Below, in pieces: positions 45,742 through 59,815 of a stretch of DNA of 64,000 nucleotides (positions are counted from its first letter, which is position 1; every line of letters starts with the position of its first letter). Source of the DNA: Ligilactobacillus salitolerans (GTDB lineage: Bacteria > Bacillota > Bacilli > Lactobacillales > Lactobacillaceae); contig NZ_BFFP01000004.1 of assembly GCF_003864415.1 (NCBI RefSeq), positions 39,183-103,182 on the forward strand, read 5' to 3'. The notes under the pieces were generated by a model. The model saw only the letters and a program-made list of their open reading frames with translations, searched no databases and was not told the DNA's origin. The position numbers and the translations under genes are program-made.

Positions 45742-45960
45742 TTAGCTATGATGCAGATGGAATTCCCTGATCAAGGCATCTACCCCAGTGGCTTTGTTAG
45801 ACGTATGGAATTCCTCACCGGAAGGATAAGTGACCACAAATCTTTTACCGTCAGCCTTGATTTTCCCGAGTGAGGTGTTCCCCATAACAAATTCACTGAC
45901 CGTTTGCCCATCGACTTTTTGCTCTTTTTCTTGAATTTCAATATTTTTTTCTTTGCTCAT
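45742..45960 (-). CDS. DUF2969 family small protein
   Basis: A 72-residue soluble, charged protein: [19 protein letters not shown], then [19 protein letters not shown] and a C-terminal histidine-rich end. It matches the DUF2969 family of lactobacilli. Function unknown. ATG 45960 lies 8 bases after GGAGGA and overlaps the end of yidD by 23 bases, so its SD lies inside yidD. Position between yidD and rodA suggests an envelope role. Confidence 0.85.
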   Translation of the reverse strand: MSKEKNIEIQEKEQKVDGQTVSEFVMGNTSLGKIKADGKRFVVTYPSGEEFHTSNKATGVDALIREFHLHHS

Positions 45961-46240
45961 TTTTCTTCCTCCATTCGGCAGCAGCTGAATCTTCATTGAC
46001 CCAGTCTAGATTGCGAAAGATAGAAAATTTTTCCGGAACCGGATCATACCCTCCACGGATAAACGGATTACAACGAATGATCCGCGCCAGTGCCATCACC
46101 GCACCCAATATCAAACCATGCTTTTCAAGTGCTTGGAGCGCATAGTTGGAACAAGTCGGATAATACCGGCAACTTGGAGGAAATAAAGGAGAGATCACCT
46201 TTTGATAAATTTTTATTGGAAAAATCAAAATATTTTTCAC
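45938..46240 (-). CDS. yidD: Membrane protein insertion efficiency factor YidD
   Basis: A 100-residue protein with the hallmark [28 protein letters not shown] and [13 protein letters not shown]: three conserved cysteines and an N-terminal amphipathic helix. YidD assists YidC-dependent insertion. GTG 46240 ([10 protein letters not shown]) is preferred over GTG 46249, which has no SD. Lactobacilli carry it by mbl rather than by the rnpA/yidC locus near the origin. Confidence 0.94.
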   Translation of the reverse strand: MKNILIFPIKIYQKVISPLFPPSCRYYPTCSNYALQALEKHGLILGAVMALARIIRCNPFIRGGYDPVPEKFSIFRNLDWVNEDSAAAEWRKKNEQRKKY

Positions 46241-46256
46241 AACTACCACCAGCTAA

Positions 46257-47249
46257 TTATTTTAAATCTCTGATCTTATCAGGATGTTTCAGTAAGTAGC
46301 CTGTACCCTTTGCAACATCTTGCAAAGGCGATGGAGAAACATTTACTGGAACACCCAACTCGTCTGAAAAAAGTTGTGGAAGCCCATCGATCAAAGCACC
46401 GCCGCCGGTCAGCATCACACCATGATCAATAATATCAGCAGCAATTTCAGGAGGGATCTTGCCCAGTAACTCTCTAGCTGCAATCACAATACTCTGAAGC
46501 GTATCATGCATTGAGGTTTCGATCTGACTAGATTCTAAGGTGATCTCCTTAGGCAAACCATTGACGATATCACGGCCGCGAACCTGGATCTCTTCCTTGC
46601 GATGACCTGGAACCGCTGTCCCGATCTCGATTTTTACTCTTTCGGCCGTGTGCTCTCCGATCAATAAGCCAAAATCTTTCCGTAAGTAATTGACAATATC
46701 AGTATTTAGCCGATCCCCGGCAACACGCAAAGAACTGCTTTCAACGATATCTCCCAGAGAAAGAACCGCTAAATCACTAGTTCCTCCACCAATATCAATG
46801 ACCATGTTGCCTACTGGTTGGAAAATGTCCAGACCAGCTCCAACGGCTGCGACCTTAGGTTCTACATCGACATAAACAGTGCTGCTCCCTGATTTTTCAG
46901 CAGCCTGTCTAATGGCTTTTCTTTCGATATCTGTTGTACCTGTAGGGCAGCAGATCAAAATGTTAGGCTTCGACATCAGTCCCTTAACATTCAGCTTTTT
47001 GATGAAATATGACAGCATCTGCTCAGTCATATCAAAATCCGCGATCACGCCGTCTTTCAATGGCCGAACTGCACGGATATTACCTGGGGTCCGCCCCACC
47101 ATCTTATATGCTTCTGATCCAACCGCAAGCACCTTATCAGTGTCTGTATCAATTGCTACAACTGACGGTTCGTCTAAGACGATGCCTTTGTCTTCAACGT
47201 TGATCAAAACATTGGCTGTGCCTAGATCGATCCCAATATCTTTTGCCAT
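46257..47249 (-). CDS. mbl: MreB-like actin homologue Mbl
   Basis: A 330-residue bacterial actin. It has [29 protein letters not shown], phosphate-2 MVIDIGGGTSDLAVLSLG and LTGGGALIDGLPQLF. It differs from the mre-cluster MreB and groups with Mbl/MreBH by its neighbours (yidD, rodA, murA). Two actins plus RodA imply organised lateral wall growth. SD AAAGGAGAAC precedes the ATG. Which paralogue is functionally dominant cannot be told. Confidence 0.9.
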   Translation of the reverse strand: MAKDIGIDLGTANVLINVEDKGIVLDEPSVVAIDTDTDKVLAVGSEAYKMVGRTPGNIRAVRPLKDGVIADFDMTEQMLSYFIKKLNVKGLMSKPNILICCPTGTTDIERKAIRQAAEKSGSSTVYVDVEPKVAAVGAGLDIFQPVGNMVIDIGGGTSDLAVLSLGDIVESSSLRVAGDRLNTDIVNYLRKDFGLLIGEHTAERVKIEIGTAVPGHRKEEIQVRGRDIVNGLPKEITLESSQIETSMHDTLQSIVIAARELLGKIPPEIAADIIDHGVMLTGGGALIDGLPQLFSDELGVPVNVSPSPLQDVAKGTGYLLKHPDKIRDLK

Positions 47250-47341
47250 TCTAGTTCTCCTTTATCTTTTCATTCAATAATGTACTTTAAAATATGTCCA
47301 AATAAGTATACCAAATAAACACTCAACTGTACACCGTTCCT

Positions 47342-47350
47342 ATTATAGCA
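47342..47350 (-). promoter_or_regulatory. Probable mbl promoter (extended -10)
   Basis: Minus strand TGC followed by perfect TATAAT (complement of 47342-47347), about 90 bases before mbl. TTGACG lies only 12 bases upstream, too close to act as -35. Confidence 0.55.
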
Positions 47351-47456
47351 ACGTTTTCACGTCAAGACTTGCTTTGCTGTAAACTTAAAATAACATTATA
47401 TTTTGCCTTGCTTTTCCCCACACTAGGCAACTTTACCGAATTTTTTTATCATGCTT

Positions 47457-47490
47457 AAAATGCGTTCATCCAAACAATGAACGCATTTTA
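47457..47490 (-). terminator. Hairpin after murA
   Basis: Minus strand: 13-bp stem AAAATGCGTTCAT/ATGAACGCATTTT with a 7-base loop. The T-tract is only the last four stem bases, so the hairpin is a moderate terminator before the mbl promoter. Confidence 0.65.
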
Positions 47491-47510
47491 AATATGACCT
47501 GCTAGTTAAA

Positions 47511-48815
47511 TCAATTTTCAGTTTTTTTCTTTAATTCAAGCGGATTATCTGATAAATCATCAATTCGTTTGATCGATGCTCCTAGACCGGCTAGTTTCTC
47601 ATTAAATTGATAGTAACCGCGGTCAAGATACTTCAGGTTGGTGACCTGGGTGATATTTTTTGCTACCAGTCCCGCTAAGACTAGGGCTGCAGCGGCTCTG
47701 AGATCAGAAGCTGCCACTTCCGCCCCTGTAAGCTGGTTAGGTCCCTCCATGATCGCCGAGTCGCCCTCAATTTTGAAATTAGCATTCATGCGCCGCAGCT
47801 CTTCAAGATGCATGAACCGATTTTCAAAGACGGTTTCGGTCATCACGCTTGTCCCATCTGCCATCAGCTGCAAGACGGTCATCTGCGGCTGCAAGTCGGT
47901 TGGGAAACCTGGGTGCGGCATAGTTTTGACACTTGTTGCCTGCAAAACTTTAGGTCCGATCACCCGGATACCGTCCTCTTCATCTTGAATAACCACATCC
48001 ATCTCTTCAAGCTTAGAGATCAGTGGTTTATTATGCTCAGCAATCGCATCTTTGATCAAAACATTGCCCTGAGTTAAGGCAGCTGCCACCATAAATGTTC
48101 CAGCTTCGATCCGATCTTGAATAATTGCATGCTCCGCCCCGTGTAATGAAGGGACGCCAACAATTCTGATGGTTTCAGTCCCTGCTCCAGTAACCTTAGC
48201 ACCCATCTGATTCAAGACATTAGCTAAATCAACGATCTCAGGTTCACGGGCGACGTTCTCGATCACCGTCGTTCCTTGCGCAAGAGTCGCAGCCATCATA
48301 ATGTTTTGTGTGGCACCGACACTTGGAAAGTCCAAATAAATATTGGCCCCGACTAAGCCAGAAGTCGTTGCTTCGATATAGCCATCGTGTTTTTCAATTT
48401 TGGCGCCCATGGCCTCCATCCCTTTTAAATGGAGATCAATTGGCCGTGTCCCGATCGCACACCCGCCGGGCATTGCGACCTTGGCATGTTTTAAACGAGC
48501 CAAAAGCGGTCCCAAAACTACAATTGAAGCGCGCATTTGCGAAACGTACTTAAATGGAGCTTCATAGGATAAATTTCCAGTTGCATCAACCGTGATTTGC
48601 TTATTACTCTCATTAAAATCGACATCTACATTTAAAAAGCGGATCACGTTGTTCATGGTATAAACATCAGATAAAATCGGGACGTTGGTCAAAACCGTTT
48701 TTCCTCTGCTTGGCAGTATGCTGGCAGCTAAAATTGGCAAGACTGCATTCTTTGCCCCTTCAATTTCAACATTGCCTTGGAGCTTGTGTCCACCACGGAC
48801 AATTATTTTTTTCAA
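47511..48815 (-). CDS. murA: UDP-N-acetylglucosamine 1-carboxyvinyltransferase MurA
   Basis: A 434-residue EPSP-synthase-fold enzyme, the first committed step of peptidoglycan synthesis and fosfomycin target. The catalytic Cys119 is in [19 protein letters not shown], so fosfomycin could alkylate it. N-terminal [14 protein letters not shown] is typical. The start is TTG 48815 (MKKIIVRGG), 8 bases after GGAGG; an earlier TTG at 48833 lies ahead of the SD. Confidence 0.97.
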   Translation of the reverse strand: MKKIIVRGGHKLQGNVEIEGAKNAVLPILAASILPSRGKTVLTNVPILSDVYTMNNVIRFLNVDVDFNESNKQITVDATGNLSYEAPFKYVSQMRASIVVLGPLLARLKHAKVAMPGGCAIGTRPIDLHLKGMEAMGAKIEKHDGYIEATTSGLVGANIYLDFPSVGATQNIMMAATLAQGTTVIENVAREPEIVDLANVLNQMGAKVTGAGTETIRIVGVPSLHGAEHAIIQDRIEAGTFMVAAALTQGNVLIKDAIAEHNKPLISKLEEMDVVIQDEEDGIRVIGPKVLQATSVKTMPHPGFPTDLQPQMTVLQLMADGTSVMTETVFENRFMHLEELRRMNANFKIEGDSAIMEGPNQLTGAEVAASDLRAAAALVLAGLVAKNITQVTNLKYLDRGYYQFNEKLAGLGASIKRIDDLSDNPLELKKKTEN

Positions 48816-48866
48816 GATACTTTCCTCCAGCAATTACATTCATATATTCAAGAAGTTGTTATTTTT

Positions 48867-49103
48867 TTATGATTTGGTGACAAAATCAGCGAGGTTACGC
48901 AAATTATCCACAAAACTAAGGAAAAATTCACTGCATAAAAAACCGATTGCAACAGAAAGCAAAACTAAAACGAGCTTGAATTTCCCCTGTCGTTCGGGTG
49001 TGATGTAGCGATCTAAGCGTAACGACTGTATGGCAGAAAAAGATAAAGCGATAAAAACAAAATGACTGCAAATCGTTAAAATTGCCGTAAATCCTAGTGC
49101 CAA
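48867..49103 (-). CDS. DUF1146 family membrane protein (YwzB type)
   Basis: A 78-residue protein with two membrane helices (about 5-27 and 47-68) and a cytoplasmic-like basic loop LRLDRYITPERQGKFK, the family signature. It sits between the atp operon and murA as in many Bacilli (YwzB). Function unknown. TTG 49103 lies 8 bases after GGAGG; an upstream in-frame TTG overlaps the SD. Confidence 0.87.
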   Translation of the reverse strand: MALGFTAILTICSHFVFIALSFSAIQSLRLDRYITPERQGKFKLVLVLLSVAIGFLCSEFFLSFVDNLRNLADFVTKS

Positions 49104-49378
49104 AGTAAAACCCTCCAAATCGTTATTTCAAAAGACATCATAACATAATAAATTGGTTGTGAGCAACAATTAGGCTAGAGTTGAAGCTTTTCTTAAGGAT
49201 TCGCAACCACTTGATCTAAGCGAGCAGCTGATTAAATCAGCTGAGGCGGCGCTGCATGATTTTTGAAGATCAAGCTCAAAAAAAGCTGCCCATTCCAGAC
49301 AGGAATGGACAGCTTACTTGTTAAATCTTAAAACCGGAACTTGCCATCTTATTCAAGAAGAATAATCAGCAGACGGTA
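49104..49378 (-). other. Intergenic region between atpC and the DUF1146 gene
   Basis: It holds the atp terminator (49278-49315) and otherwise AT-rich sequence with no ORF I can support. A promoter for the DUF1146-murA pair probably lies near 49130-49190, but no clean -35/-10 pair was found. Confidence 0.5.
49278..49315 (-). terminator. Terminator of the atp operon
   Basis: Minus strand: stem AAGCTG(T)CCATTCC/GGAATGG(G)CAGCTT with a 5-base loop and seven T, about 60 bases after atpC. Confidence 0.92.
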
Positions 49379-49798
49379 TTAATGACTTGAGATATTCAAA
49401 CGGTTCAAAGCACGGCGCAACGAAACTTCTGCCCGGCGTAATTCATCGGGATTATGCGCTTGTTTAGCCTTCTTAACCCGTTCTTGAGCTCTTTGCCGTG
49501 CCCGTTCAGCACGTTTAGCATCAATGTTTTCCTTACGTTCAGCAGCTGATGAGATCACGGACAAGACATTATTCGAGAACTCTATAAAGCCGCCGCTCAC
49601 AGCGATCTCATCAAATTGTTGGTCGCCTTTTCTAACCCGGATCTCATCGATTGCCAGCGAAGCCAGTAACGGCAGCCGGTTAGCCATGATACCAATTTCT
49701 CCTTGGGTTGTCTTACAAATGACCAGGTCACTGGTATCTTCGTAAACATTTCCGTCAGGAGTAACGACGTTGACAGTTAATTCAGGTTTGTCATCCAT
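49379..49798 (-). CDS. atpC: ATP synthase F1 epsilon subunit
   Basis: A 139-residue protein: an N-terminal beta sandwich (about 1-87, LTVNVVTPDGNVYEDTSDLVI...) and a C-terminal two-helix hairpin (about 90-135) that can inhibit ATP hydrolysis. Last gene of atpBEFHAGDC, 14 bases after atpD. Confidence 0.96.
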   Translation of the reverse strand: MDDKPELTVNVVTPDGNVYEDTSDLVICKTTQGEIGIMANRLPLLASLAIDEIRVRKGDQQFDEIAVSGGFIEFSNNVLSVISSAAERKENIDAKRAERARQRAQERVKKAKQAHNPDELRRAEVSLRRALNRLNISSH

Positions 49799-49812
49799 TG
49801 GACGTTACCTCC

Positions 49813-52172
<2,360 letters not shown>

Positions 52173-52190
52173 CAGTTGTCACCGCCCTTT

Positions 52191-53717
<1,527 letters not shown>

Positions 53718-53722
53718 TTAAA

Positions 53723-54265
53723 TCAATTTAATAACAGACGTTTGATGTTGTCTATTTTGGACTTGACCGAGCCATCATAGATATTATCCTTCGAACGTAA
53801 AATCACGCCGCCAATAATTTTCTTGTCTACGACCGGCTCAAGGACAACTTTATTAGCACCTACAACTTGAGCAAATTTAGCTGAGAGCTTTGTTTTTTGA
53901 TCGTCATCCAATTCGATTGCTGTCGTAACTTTTACTCGAACGGTCCCATTTTTTTCGTCATATAATCTGTTAAACTCATCTATAATTTCGGATACATTTT
54001 GTAACCTTTGGTAGTCGGACAGCATTTGTAATAAATTGCTGACCAACTCTGAAGCACTTGCCTGCAAACTTGCAAGCAGTTCTTTTTTAGCTTCCGCGGT
54101 GATTTGCGGGCTCGTAAAAAAGACGAGCAATTCGGGCTGCTGCTCGATCACCGTTTTTAGCTCAGCAAGTTCCGTTGCGATTTGGGGAGTTGCCTCTTGT
54201 GACTCAGCAACATCGAACAGCGCCTGACCGTAACGGCTTGCCACTTGAGCATTACTGAGCGCCAT
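53723..54265 (-). CDS. atpH: ATP synthase delta subunit
   Basis: A 180-residue peripheral-stalk cap connecting F1 alpha to the b dimer. N-terminal VASRYGQALFDVA and the C-terminal IIGGVILRSKDNIYDGSVKSKI are family signatures. Its start follows the atpF stop with no gap, so translation is coupled. Confidence 0.96.
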   Translation of the reverse strand: MALSNAQVASRYGQALFDVAESQEATPQIATELAELKTVIEQQPELLVFFTSPQITAEAKKELLASLQASASELVSNLLQMLSDYQRLQNVSEIIDEFNRLYDEKNGTVRVKVTTAIELDDDQKTKLSAKFAQVVGANKVVLEPVVDKKIIGGVILRSKDNIYDGSVKSKIDNIKRLLLN

Positions 54266-54775
54266 TTATTTCCCCAACCCTTCAATATACTTATCTATTA
54301 AAACCTTTTGATCGTCCGCTGATAATTCTTTGCTGATGATCTTTTCAGCAATTTCAATAGACAATTTGGCAACGTCGTTTTTGACACCTGCAAGAACTTC
54401 CTGTTTTTGCCGTGAAATGTCTTGTTGAGCATTGTTTTTCAGGGTAGCTGCATCATCGTTTGCCTTTTGCATGATCGTAGAACGCTGCTGTTCCGCATTT
54501 TCTTTGGCACGGTTGACGATTTGGTTTGCTTCAACATGAGAATTACTCAAAGCATCCTCGCGCTCTTTAGCCAATTTTTCAGCTTTTAAACGCGCACCTT
54601 CAGCGGAATCAAGATCATTTGAGATCTTATCAGCACGTTTTTGCAACATATTTTGAATCGGGTTCCAGGCAAAGTGACCTACTAAAGCCATTAAAACAAC
54701 GAACAAAACCAAGTAGAAGATAAAGTCTCCCCAAGCAACCTGTTGTGCTGCCCCCAGCAGAAACGTTGAATTCAT
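54266..54775 (-). CDS. atpF: ATP synthase F0 b subunit
   Basis: A 169-residue protein: one N-terminal membrane helix (about 16-36), then a long amphipathic coiled coil (about 40-150) that dimerises as the peripheral stalk. It directly abuts atpH and follows atpE by 49 bases. Confidence 0.96.
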   Translation of the reverse strand: MNSTFLLGAAQQVAWGDFIFYLVLFVVLMALVGHFAWNPIQNMLQKRADKISNDLDSAEGARLKAEKLAKEREDALSNSHVEANQIVNRAKENAEQQRSTIMQKANDDAATLKNNAQQDISRQKQEVLAGVKNDVAKLSIEIAEKIISKELSADDQKVLIDKYIEGLGK

Positions 54776-54824
54776 CTATTGACACCTCCTCTATTAGCTG
54801 AATAAATTAAGCCTTTCCTATAAT

Positions 54825-55082
<258 letters not shown>

Positions 55083-55085
55083 TTA

Positions 55086-55799
55086 CTATTCTTTAACAAT
55101 TTTTTTAGAAACATAAACCATTGTTAACGTTACAAAAACGTATGCTTGAATTGCCCCGATAAAGACTGAAAAGCCTTGCCAGATCATTTCAAGCGGTACT
55201 GAACTAATGAATCCTAACCAACCAGCTTTTGACATGGAACTAATCGTTGTTAGTAAAACTTCACCGGCATAAATGTTACCGTATAGACGAAGAGCCAGCG
55301 TTAGAAAATTCGTAAACTCTTCCAGCAGCTCGATTGGAAACAACGCTGGCATTGGGCTGAAGAATGAGTTCTTCACGTAGCCTTTAAAGCCAAACCTTGC
55401 GACACCGCAGAAATGTGCAAGCACCATCACCAGCAAAGCCAACGACAGAGTCGTTAACGGTGAGGCGGTTGGACTTTTAACATAGGTAACGCCGCCAGCA
55501 TTAAACTGGAACATCAGTCCCAGCATGTTGGACATGAACACTAAAATGAAAAGCGTAAAGGCAAAAAGCTGATATTTTTTCCCTTCTTCATCTTGGACGT
55601 TTGCTTTCACAATATTATTAGTAAAATCAATCAACCATTCCAAAGCGTTCTGTTTTCCTTTGGGCTTGAGTTCAATTTTTCTTGAAAACCAAAACACAAG
55701 GATAAAGATGATCGCAGCAGCAATCAAACCAGAGAGACAGTTTCCTACGTTAAAAGGGATGCCCAAAAGTGTAATAACTTTTGTTCCTTCATTCACCAA
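55086..55799 (-). CDS. atpB: ATP synthase F0 a subunit
   Basis: A 237-residue polytopic protein with five to six membrane helices. The key helix LEEFTNFLTLALRLYGNIYAGEVLL contains the essential arginine, and a second half-channel helix follows. First gene of the operon; no atpI precedes it. Start is TTG 55799, 6 bases after AGAGG; GTG at 55796, at 9 bases, is an equally credible alternative. Confidence 0.96.
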   Translation of the reverse strand: MVNEGTKVITLLGIPFNVGNCLSGLIAAAIIFILVFWFSRKIELKPKGKQNALEWLIDFTNNIVKANVQDEEGKKYQLFAFTLFILVFMSNMLGLMFQFNAGGVTYVKSPTASPLTTLSLALLVMVLAHFCGVARFGFKGYVKNSFFSPMPALFPIELLEEFTNFLTLALRLYGNIYAGEVLLTTISSMSKAGWLGFISSVPLEMIWQGFSVFIGAIQAYVFVTLTMVYVSKKIVKE

Positions 55800-55893
55800 G
55801 TCTCACCTCTTTTCAATTGTAATCACTACGGCTGAACTTTTACGGTAGAACCATAAGGTCGATTCAAATAGAGTATCTTTGAATACAAATGAA

Positions 55894-55902
55894 ATCATAC
55901 CA
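55894..55902 (-). promoter_or_regulatory. atp operon promoter (extended -10)
   Basis: Minus strand TGG then TATGAT (complement of 55894-55899) is an extended -10 without a clear -35, about 95 bases before atpB. The rest of the 281-base upp-atpB gap is AT-rich with no ORF. Confidence 0.6.
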
Positions 55903-56036
55903 CCATTCACCATTAAAAATAAAGCATTTATTGAATTTATTTTCTGAAAACCAGCAGCCTATTTTCAAAAATTGTTAAAGCTGCAATTTTTCACAAAGTT
56001 GGGCACAACTTATTTTATGAACGACCATTTGGGCAT

Positions 56037-56078
56037 AACAGCCGGACAATGTTCTAACTAAACATTGCTCCGGCTGTT
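56037..56078 (-). terminator. Hairpin after upp lacking a sense-strand U-tract
   Basis: A stem of about 17 bp (AACAGCCGGA..CAATGTT with AACATTG..TCCGGCTGTT) with one bulge and a 7-base loop. On the upp strand only two T follow; the T-rich flank lies on the opposite side. It probably weakens rather than abolishes read-through from upp into atp. Confidence 0.6.
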
Positions 56079-56081
56079 TTA

Positions 56082-56711
56082 TTATTTTGTTCCAAAAAGA
56101 CGATCGCCTGCGTCGCCTAAACCTGGAACGATATAACCATCTTCGTTTAAGTGATCATCCAGGGATGCTGCATACACATCAATATCAGGATGCTTTTCTC
56201 GGAGTGCTTTAACACCTTCTGGCGCAGCAACTAAACAAACAAACTTGATGGTTTTCGCACCGCGTTTTTTCAAGGCATCGACCGCCATGATCGCTGAACC
56301 GCCAGTAGCAAGCATTGGATCAACAATGATCATCTCACGACTCCCCAGATCCTCAGGCATTTTGACGAAGTATTCATGCGGCTGCAGAGTCTCCTCATCG
56401 CGGTACATCCCAATATGACCGACCTTAGCTGCAGGAATCAACTCTAAGATCCCATCGACCATTCCCAATCCTGCACGCAAGATCGGCACAATCACCACTT
56501 TTTTACCGGCTAATTGTTTTTCAGTCGCTACAGCAACAGGAGTCTTAACTTCAACGTCTTCTAAAGGCATGTCGCGTGAAACTTCATATGCCATTAGTTC
56601 AGCAATTTCATTGACAACTTGACGAAATTCCCGTGTTCCGCAATTCTCGTTCCGAATGATTGTTAATTTATGCTGAATCAACGGATGATCCAAAATCTCA
56701 AATTTTCCCAT
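56082..56711 (-). CDS. upp: Uracil phosphoribosyltransferase
   Basis: A 209-residue salvage enzyme making UMP from uracil and PRPP. Visible are [29 protein letters not shown], the PRPP-binding [11 protein letters not shown] and the uracil-binding C-terminal [26 protein letters not shown]. It lies upstream of the atp operon, as in Bacillus. Confidence 0.98.
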   Translation of the reverse strand: MGKFEILDHPLIQHKLTIIRNENCGTREFRQVVNEIAELMAYEVSRDMPLEDVEVKTPVAVATEKQLAGKKVVIVPILRAGLGMVDGILELIPAAKVGHIGMYRDEETLQPHEYFVKMPEDLGSREMIIVDPMLATGGSAIMAVDALKKRGAKTIKFVCLVAAPEGVKALREKHPDIDVYAASLDDHLNEDGYIVPGLGDAGDRLFGTK

Positions 56712-56796
56712 TAGTTCTTACACTCCTTTAGTTTTCTGTTTCCTATTTTAATCGAATTTGCCCAGAATAACCAGACCAAAGCGCGCTCGGTCACAA

Positions 56797-57825
56797 TTAA
56801 TCAATTTTCGCCTTAAAAAACTGGTCTCCTGCTGCCTTTTTCAACCGGTTCATGTAGGCAGCACCCAGCCCCTCTTCCTTAAAAGAACAGGCTAAGATCC
56901 AGTTGACAGGTTCATCATTATCAAAATGACGCAAACCATCAAATAGCCGGTGAGTCGCTGAGGTTAGGTCTGCGCCCATATCGTATGTCACGACATTGCC
57001 AGGAATTTGGCTGTTTTCTAAGGTCGTAGATAAAGCCATCATTGCAACCTTTTCTTTTTGATTTGCGGCCCACTCTAAGGCTTGCGGCCAATCCTTGTCG
57101 GCAACGATCAGGACCTGAGCTGCAGGGGCATAATGTTTATATTTCATGCCTGGGGCTTTGGGTGTTTCTTTTGCCCCAACTTTATGCTGATCTGATAGGA
57201 CCTTAACACCCAGAGTATCTTCCAGTTCGTTCAAAGTCACACCGCCCGGCCGTAAGATTGCCGGAGAATCTATACTCAGATCCACGATCGTAGATTCCAC
57301 CCCAACCTTAGTCGGTCCGTCATCCAAGATCCCGGCGATCTTGCCTTCCATATCATGGAAAACATGCTGCGCCGTGGTTGGACTTGGTTTACCGGAAGAA
57401 TTAGCCGATGGCCCCACAATTGGGACACCAGCTAATTCGATCATTTTTCTCGTTACTTCGTTTTCCGGCATTCGAAAGGCGGCAGTCTCCAAACCGCCGG
57501 TTACAGCTGACGACAAGGAGCCTGGCTTAATTTTAAAGACCAGCGTTAACGGCCCTGGCCAGAAATCATTGATCAGCTTCTGGCCGTACGATCCAAAATC
57601 TTCTATATATTCGGCTGCCATTTCTGGCGACGAAACTGTGACAATCAATGGATTATCTGAAGGCCGTCCCTTTGCCAAATACACCCTTTTAACTGCCTGT
57701 TCATTGGTAGCATCAGCCCCTAGACCATAGACCGTTTCTGTTGGGAAAGCAACTAGTTCACCTAGCTTGATTTCAGCAGCGGCTTGATCAACTTCGGTAT
57801 TTGCATAGATTTTTGTGATCATCAT
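56797..57825 (-). CDS. tsaC: Threonylcarbamoyl-AMP synthase (Sua5 type)
   Basis: A 342-residue protein with an N-terminal YrdC domain (about 10-200: VAFPTETVYGLGADA, KGRPSDNPLIV, GPSANSSGKPSPT) and a C-terminal Sua5 domain (about 230-340) joined by a GMKYKHYAP linker. It makes threonylcarbamoyl-AMP for t6A37 of ANN-decoding tRNAs. Two adjacent ATGs are possible. Called YwlC in Bacillus, where it also follows prfA-prmC. Confidence 0.95.
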   Translation of the reverse strand: MMITKIYANTEVDQAAAEIKLGELVAFPTETVYGLGADATNEQAVKRVYLAKGRPSDNPLIVTVSSPEMAAEYIEDFGSYGQKLINDFWPGPLTLVFKIKPGSLSSAVTGGLETAAFRMPENEVTRKMIELAGVPIVGPSANSSGKPSPTTAQHVFHDMEGKIAGILDDGPTKVGVESTIVDLSIDSPAILRPGGVTLNELEDTLGVKVLSDQHKVGAKETPKAPGMKYKHYAPAAQVLIVADKDWPQALEWAANQKEKVAMMALSTTLENSQIPGNVVTYDMGADLTSATHRLFDGLRHFDNDEPVNWILACSFKEEGLGAAYMNRLKKAAGDQFFKAKID

Positions 57826-57842
57826 GATTTCATTCTTCCTTT

Positions 57843-58685
57843 CTATTCAAAAATAACGCGGACCATTCGCTCGTTATCATACATGTCTGTCTTCAAGGTC
57901 ACTTCCGCACTGGGAAACTTGTGCTCAAAAATGCCGGTCACAGAAGCACCCTGGTGGTAACCGATCTCTAAATACAGTTTTGCTCCGGGGTGAACATAAC
58001 TAAGAATATTTTCACTGAGCTTACGATACATGGCCAGCCCTTTTTCAGCCGCAAATAAAGCTAAGTGCGGTTCATGTTCAATTACACTTTGATCCATGAC
58101 CGGTGCCTCTGTGCGGGCAATATAGGGGGGATTGCAAACGATGATATCGTAATTGTTATCCGGCAAAGGCGCTAGCATATCCCCTTGACAGAACTCGACT
58201 GGCAGATGCAGCAATTCTGCATTTGTCTGTGCAACAGACAAAGCTTTGTCTGAAATATCAGTTAATGTGACCTGCCATTCAGGACGTTCACTCTTCAGGG
58301 CTAAGCCGATCGCCCCGCTGCCAGTTCCAATATCAGCAACTTTTTGTGCTCGCTGGCCGTTGTCTTCCAAAATCCAATCGACTAACTCTTCAGTTTCCGT
58401 CCTTGGGATCAAGACATCCGGAGTGACCTTGAGCCGCATCCCATAAAATGAAGCCTGACCTAGCAAATACTGCGGTGGCCAGCCCTGGCAGTACAGTTCA
58501 ACATTGGTGCGAAAATTTTGCCAGTGCTCCACTGGCATTTCATCGCGCAAATGCACCAGCAGCTCGGTCGTCGAATAGCCCATCTCGCCACATAAAAGCA
58601 GATCAACTGCCGCTTTTTCCAAACGATATTTTTTTACATAAGAAAAAGCCCATTTCTGAGCTTCAAAAAAAGAGTAATTACTCAT
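57843..58685 (-). CDS. prmC: Release factor glutamine methyltransferase PrmC
   Basis: A 281-residue SAM methyltransferase that methylates the Gln of the release-factor GGQ motif. The SAM motif [15 protein letters not shown] and the substrate-binding IIVCNPPYI are diagnostic, behind a helical N-terminal domain. ATG 58685 ([10 protein letters not shown]) is chosen; it overlaps the end of prfA by 8 bases and uses GGAGA inside prfA. Its substrate RF1 is encoded immediately upstream. Confidence 0.96.
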   Translation of the reverse strand: MSNYSFFEAQKWAFSYVKKYRLEKAAVDLLLCGEMGYSTTELLVHLRDEMPVEHWQNFRTNVELYCQGWPPQYLLGQASFYGMRLKVTPDVLIPRTETEELVDWILEDNGQRAQKVADIGTGSGAIGLALKSERPEWQVTLTDISDKALSVAQTNAELLHLPVEFCQGDMLAPLPDNNYDIIVCNPPYIARTEAPVMDQSVIEHEPHLALFAAEKGLAMYRKLSENILSYVHPGAKLYLEIGYHQGASVTGIFEHKFPSAEVTLKTDMYDNERMVRVIFE

Positions 58686-59760
58686 TTTCCAAATTCTCCA
58701 AGGCTTTTGTTTGATCGTACAGGACCAAAGCATCGATCACTTGCTCCAATTCGCCGTTCATGATGCGATCAAGCTTGTTGAGCGAGAGACCGATCCTATG
58801 ATCAGTTACCCGGTTTTGCGGATAATTATAAGTCCGGATCCGTTCAGAACGGTCCCCGGTCCCTACCGCGGATTTTCTATTCTCATCATATTCATTTTGT
58901 TCTTTGGAAGCATAGTAATCATAAACCCGCGCTTGGAGGATCTTCATCGCTTTTTCACGGTTTTGCTGCTGGGAACGCTGGTCTTGCATGGCAACTACGA
59001 TCCCTGTTGGCAAATGAGTCATTCGCACAGCAGAGGAAGTCTTATTGATATGCTGTCCACCGGCACCGGAGGAACGATAAACATCGACCCGAATATCTTT
59101 AGGATCTAAGTTGATCTCAACATCTTCTTCTTCCGGCATCACGACTACTGTCGCAGTCGAAGTGTGCACTCTGCCCGCTGACTCAGTTGAAGGGACCCGT
59201 TGTACTCGGTGTGCGCCGCTTTCGTATTTTAATTTAGAAAAGACACTCTTACCGTTGATCAGAAGTGCGATTTCTTTAAAACCGCCAACTTCAGTCACGT
59301 TTTTATCCAGGACTTCGATTGTCCAGCCTTGTTTTTCAGCGTACTTGCTGTACATCGTAAAAAGATCAGCAGCGAAAAGGCTGGCTTCGTCACCGCCGGC
59401 TGCCCCGCGAATTTCCATGATGATGTTTTTGTCGTCATTTGGGTCCTTGGGCAGCAACAAGATCTTAATTTCTTCTTCCAAATCTGCTCGTTGTTTTTTG
59501 GCATCGGCTAATTCTTCTTTGACCATCGCTGCCATCTCATCGTCAAGACCGGAACGTAACATCTCGTCATCATCTTCGATCGTCCCCTGGACTTCTTTTA
59601 ACTGACGAAATTTTTCCACCGTTTCGCGCAAGTCGCCCATCTCTTTGGACAGCTTGGTAAAACGCTGGGTATCTGCGATCACATCTGGATCAGACAGCAA
59701 TTCGGCTAGCTCGCCGTAGCGGTCCTCTAAAACCTGTAATCTCTCAAAAATTTTATCCAT
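58678..59760 (-). CDS. prfA: Peptide chain release factor 1
   Basis: A 360-residue class I release factor reading UAA/UAG. The catalytic GGQ motif is in [12 protein letters not shown], and [15 protein letters not shown] holds the stop-codon-recognition PxT region. A domain 1 coiled coil lies at about 20-110. SD AAGGAGT precedes the ATG. Operon with prmC and probably tsaC. Confidence 0.98.
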   Translation of the reverse strand: MDKIFERLQVLEDRYGELAELLSDPDVIADTQRFTKLSKEMGDLRETVEKFRQLKEVQGTIEDDDEMLRSGLDDEMAAMVKEELADAKKQRADLEEEIKILLLPKDPNDDKNIIMEIRGAAGGDEASLFAADLFTMYSKYAEKQGWTIEVLDKNVTEVGGFKEIALLINGKSVFSKLKYESGAHRVQRVPSTESAGRVHTSTATVVVMPEEEDVEINLDPKDIRVDVYRSSGAGGQHINKTSSAVRMTHLPTGIVVAMQDQRSQQQNREKAMKILQARVYDYYASKEQNEYDENRKSAVGTGDRSERIRTYNYPQNRVTDHRIGLSLNKLDRIMNGELEQVIDALVLYDQTKALENLENE

Positions 59761-59815
59761 CTTTTACTCCTTAATTTCTTGTTTTTATAACTGACCGACA
59801 AGGCTGAACAGATGA

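Noticed and set aside
59111..59605. 164-codon plus-strand open frame
   Set aside because: Antisense to prfA, serine-rich shadow of a well-conserved gene, with no start signal.
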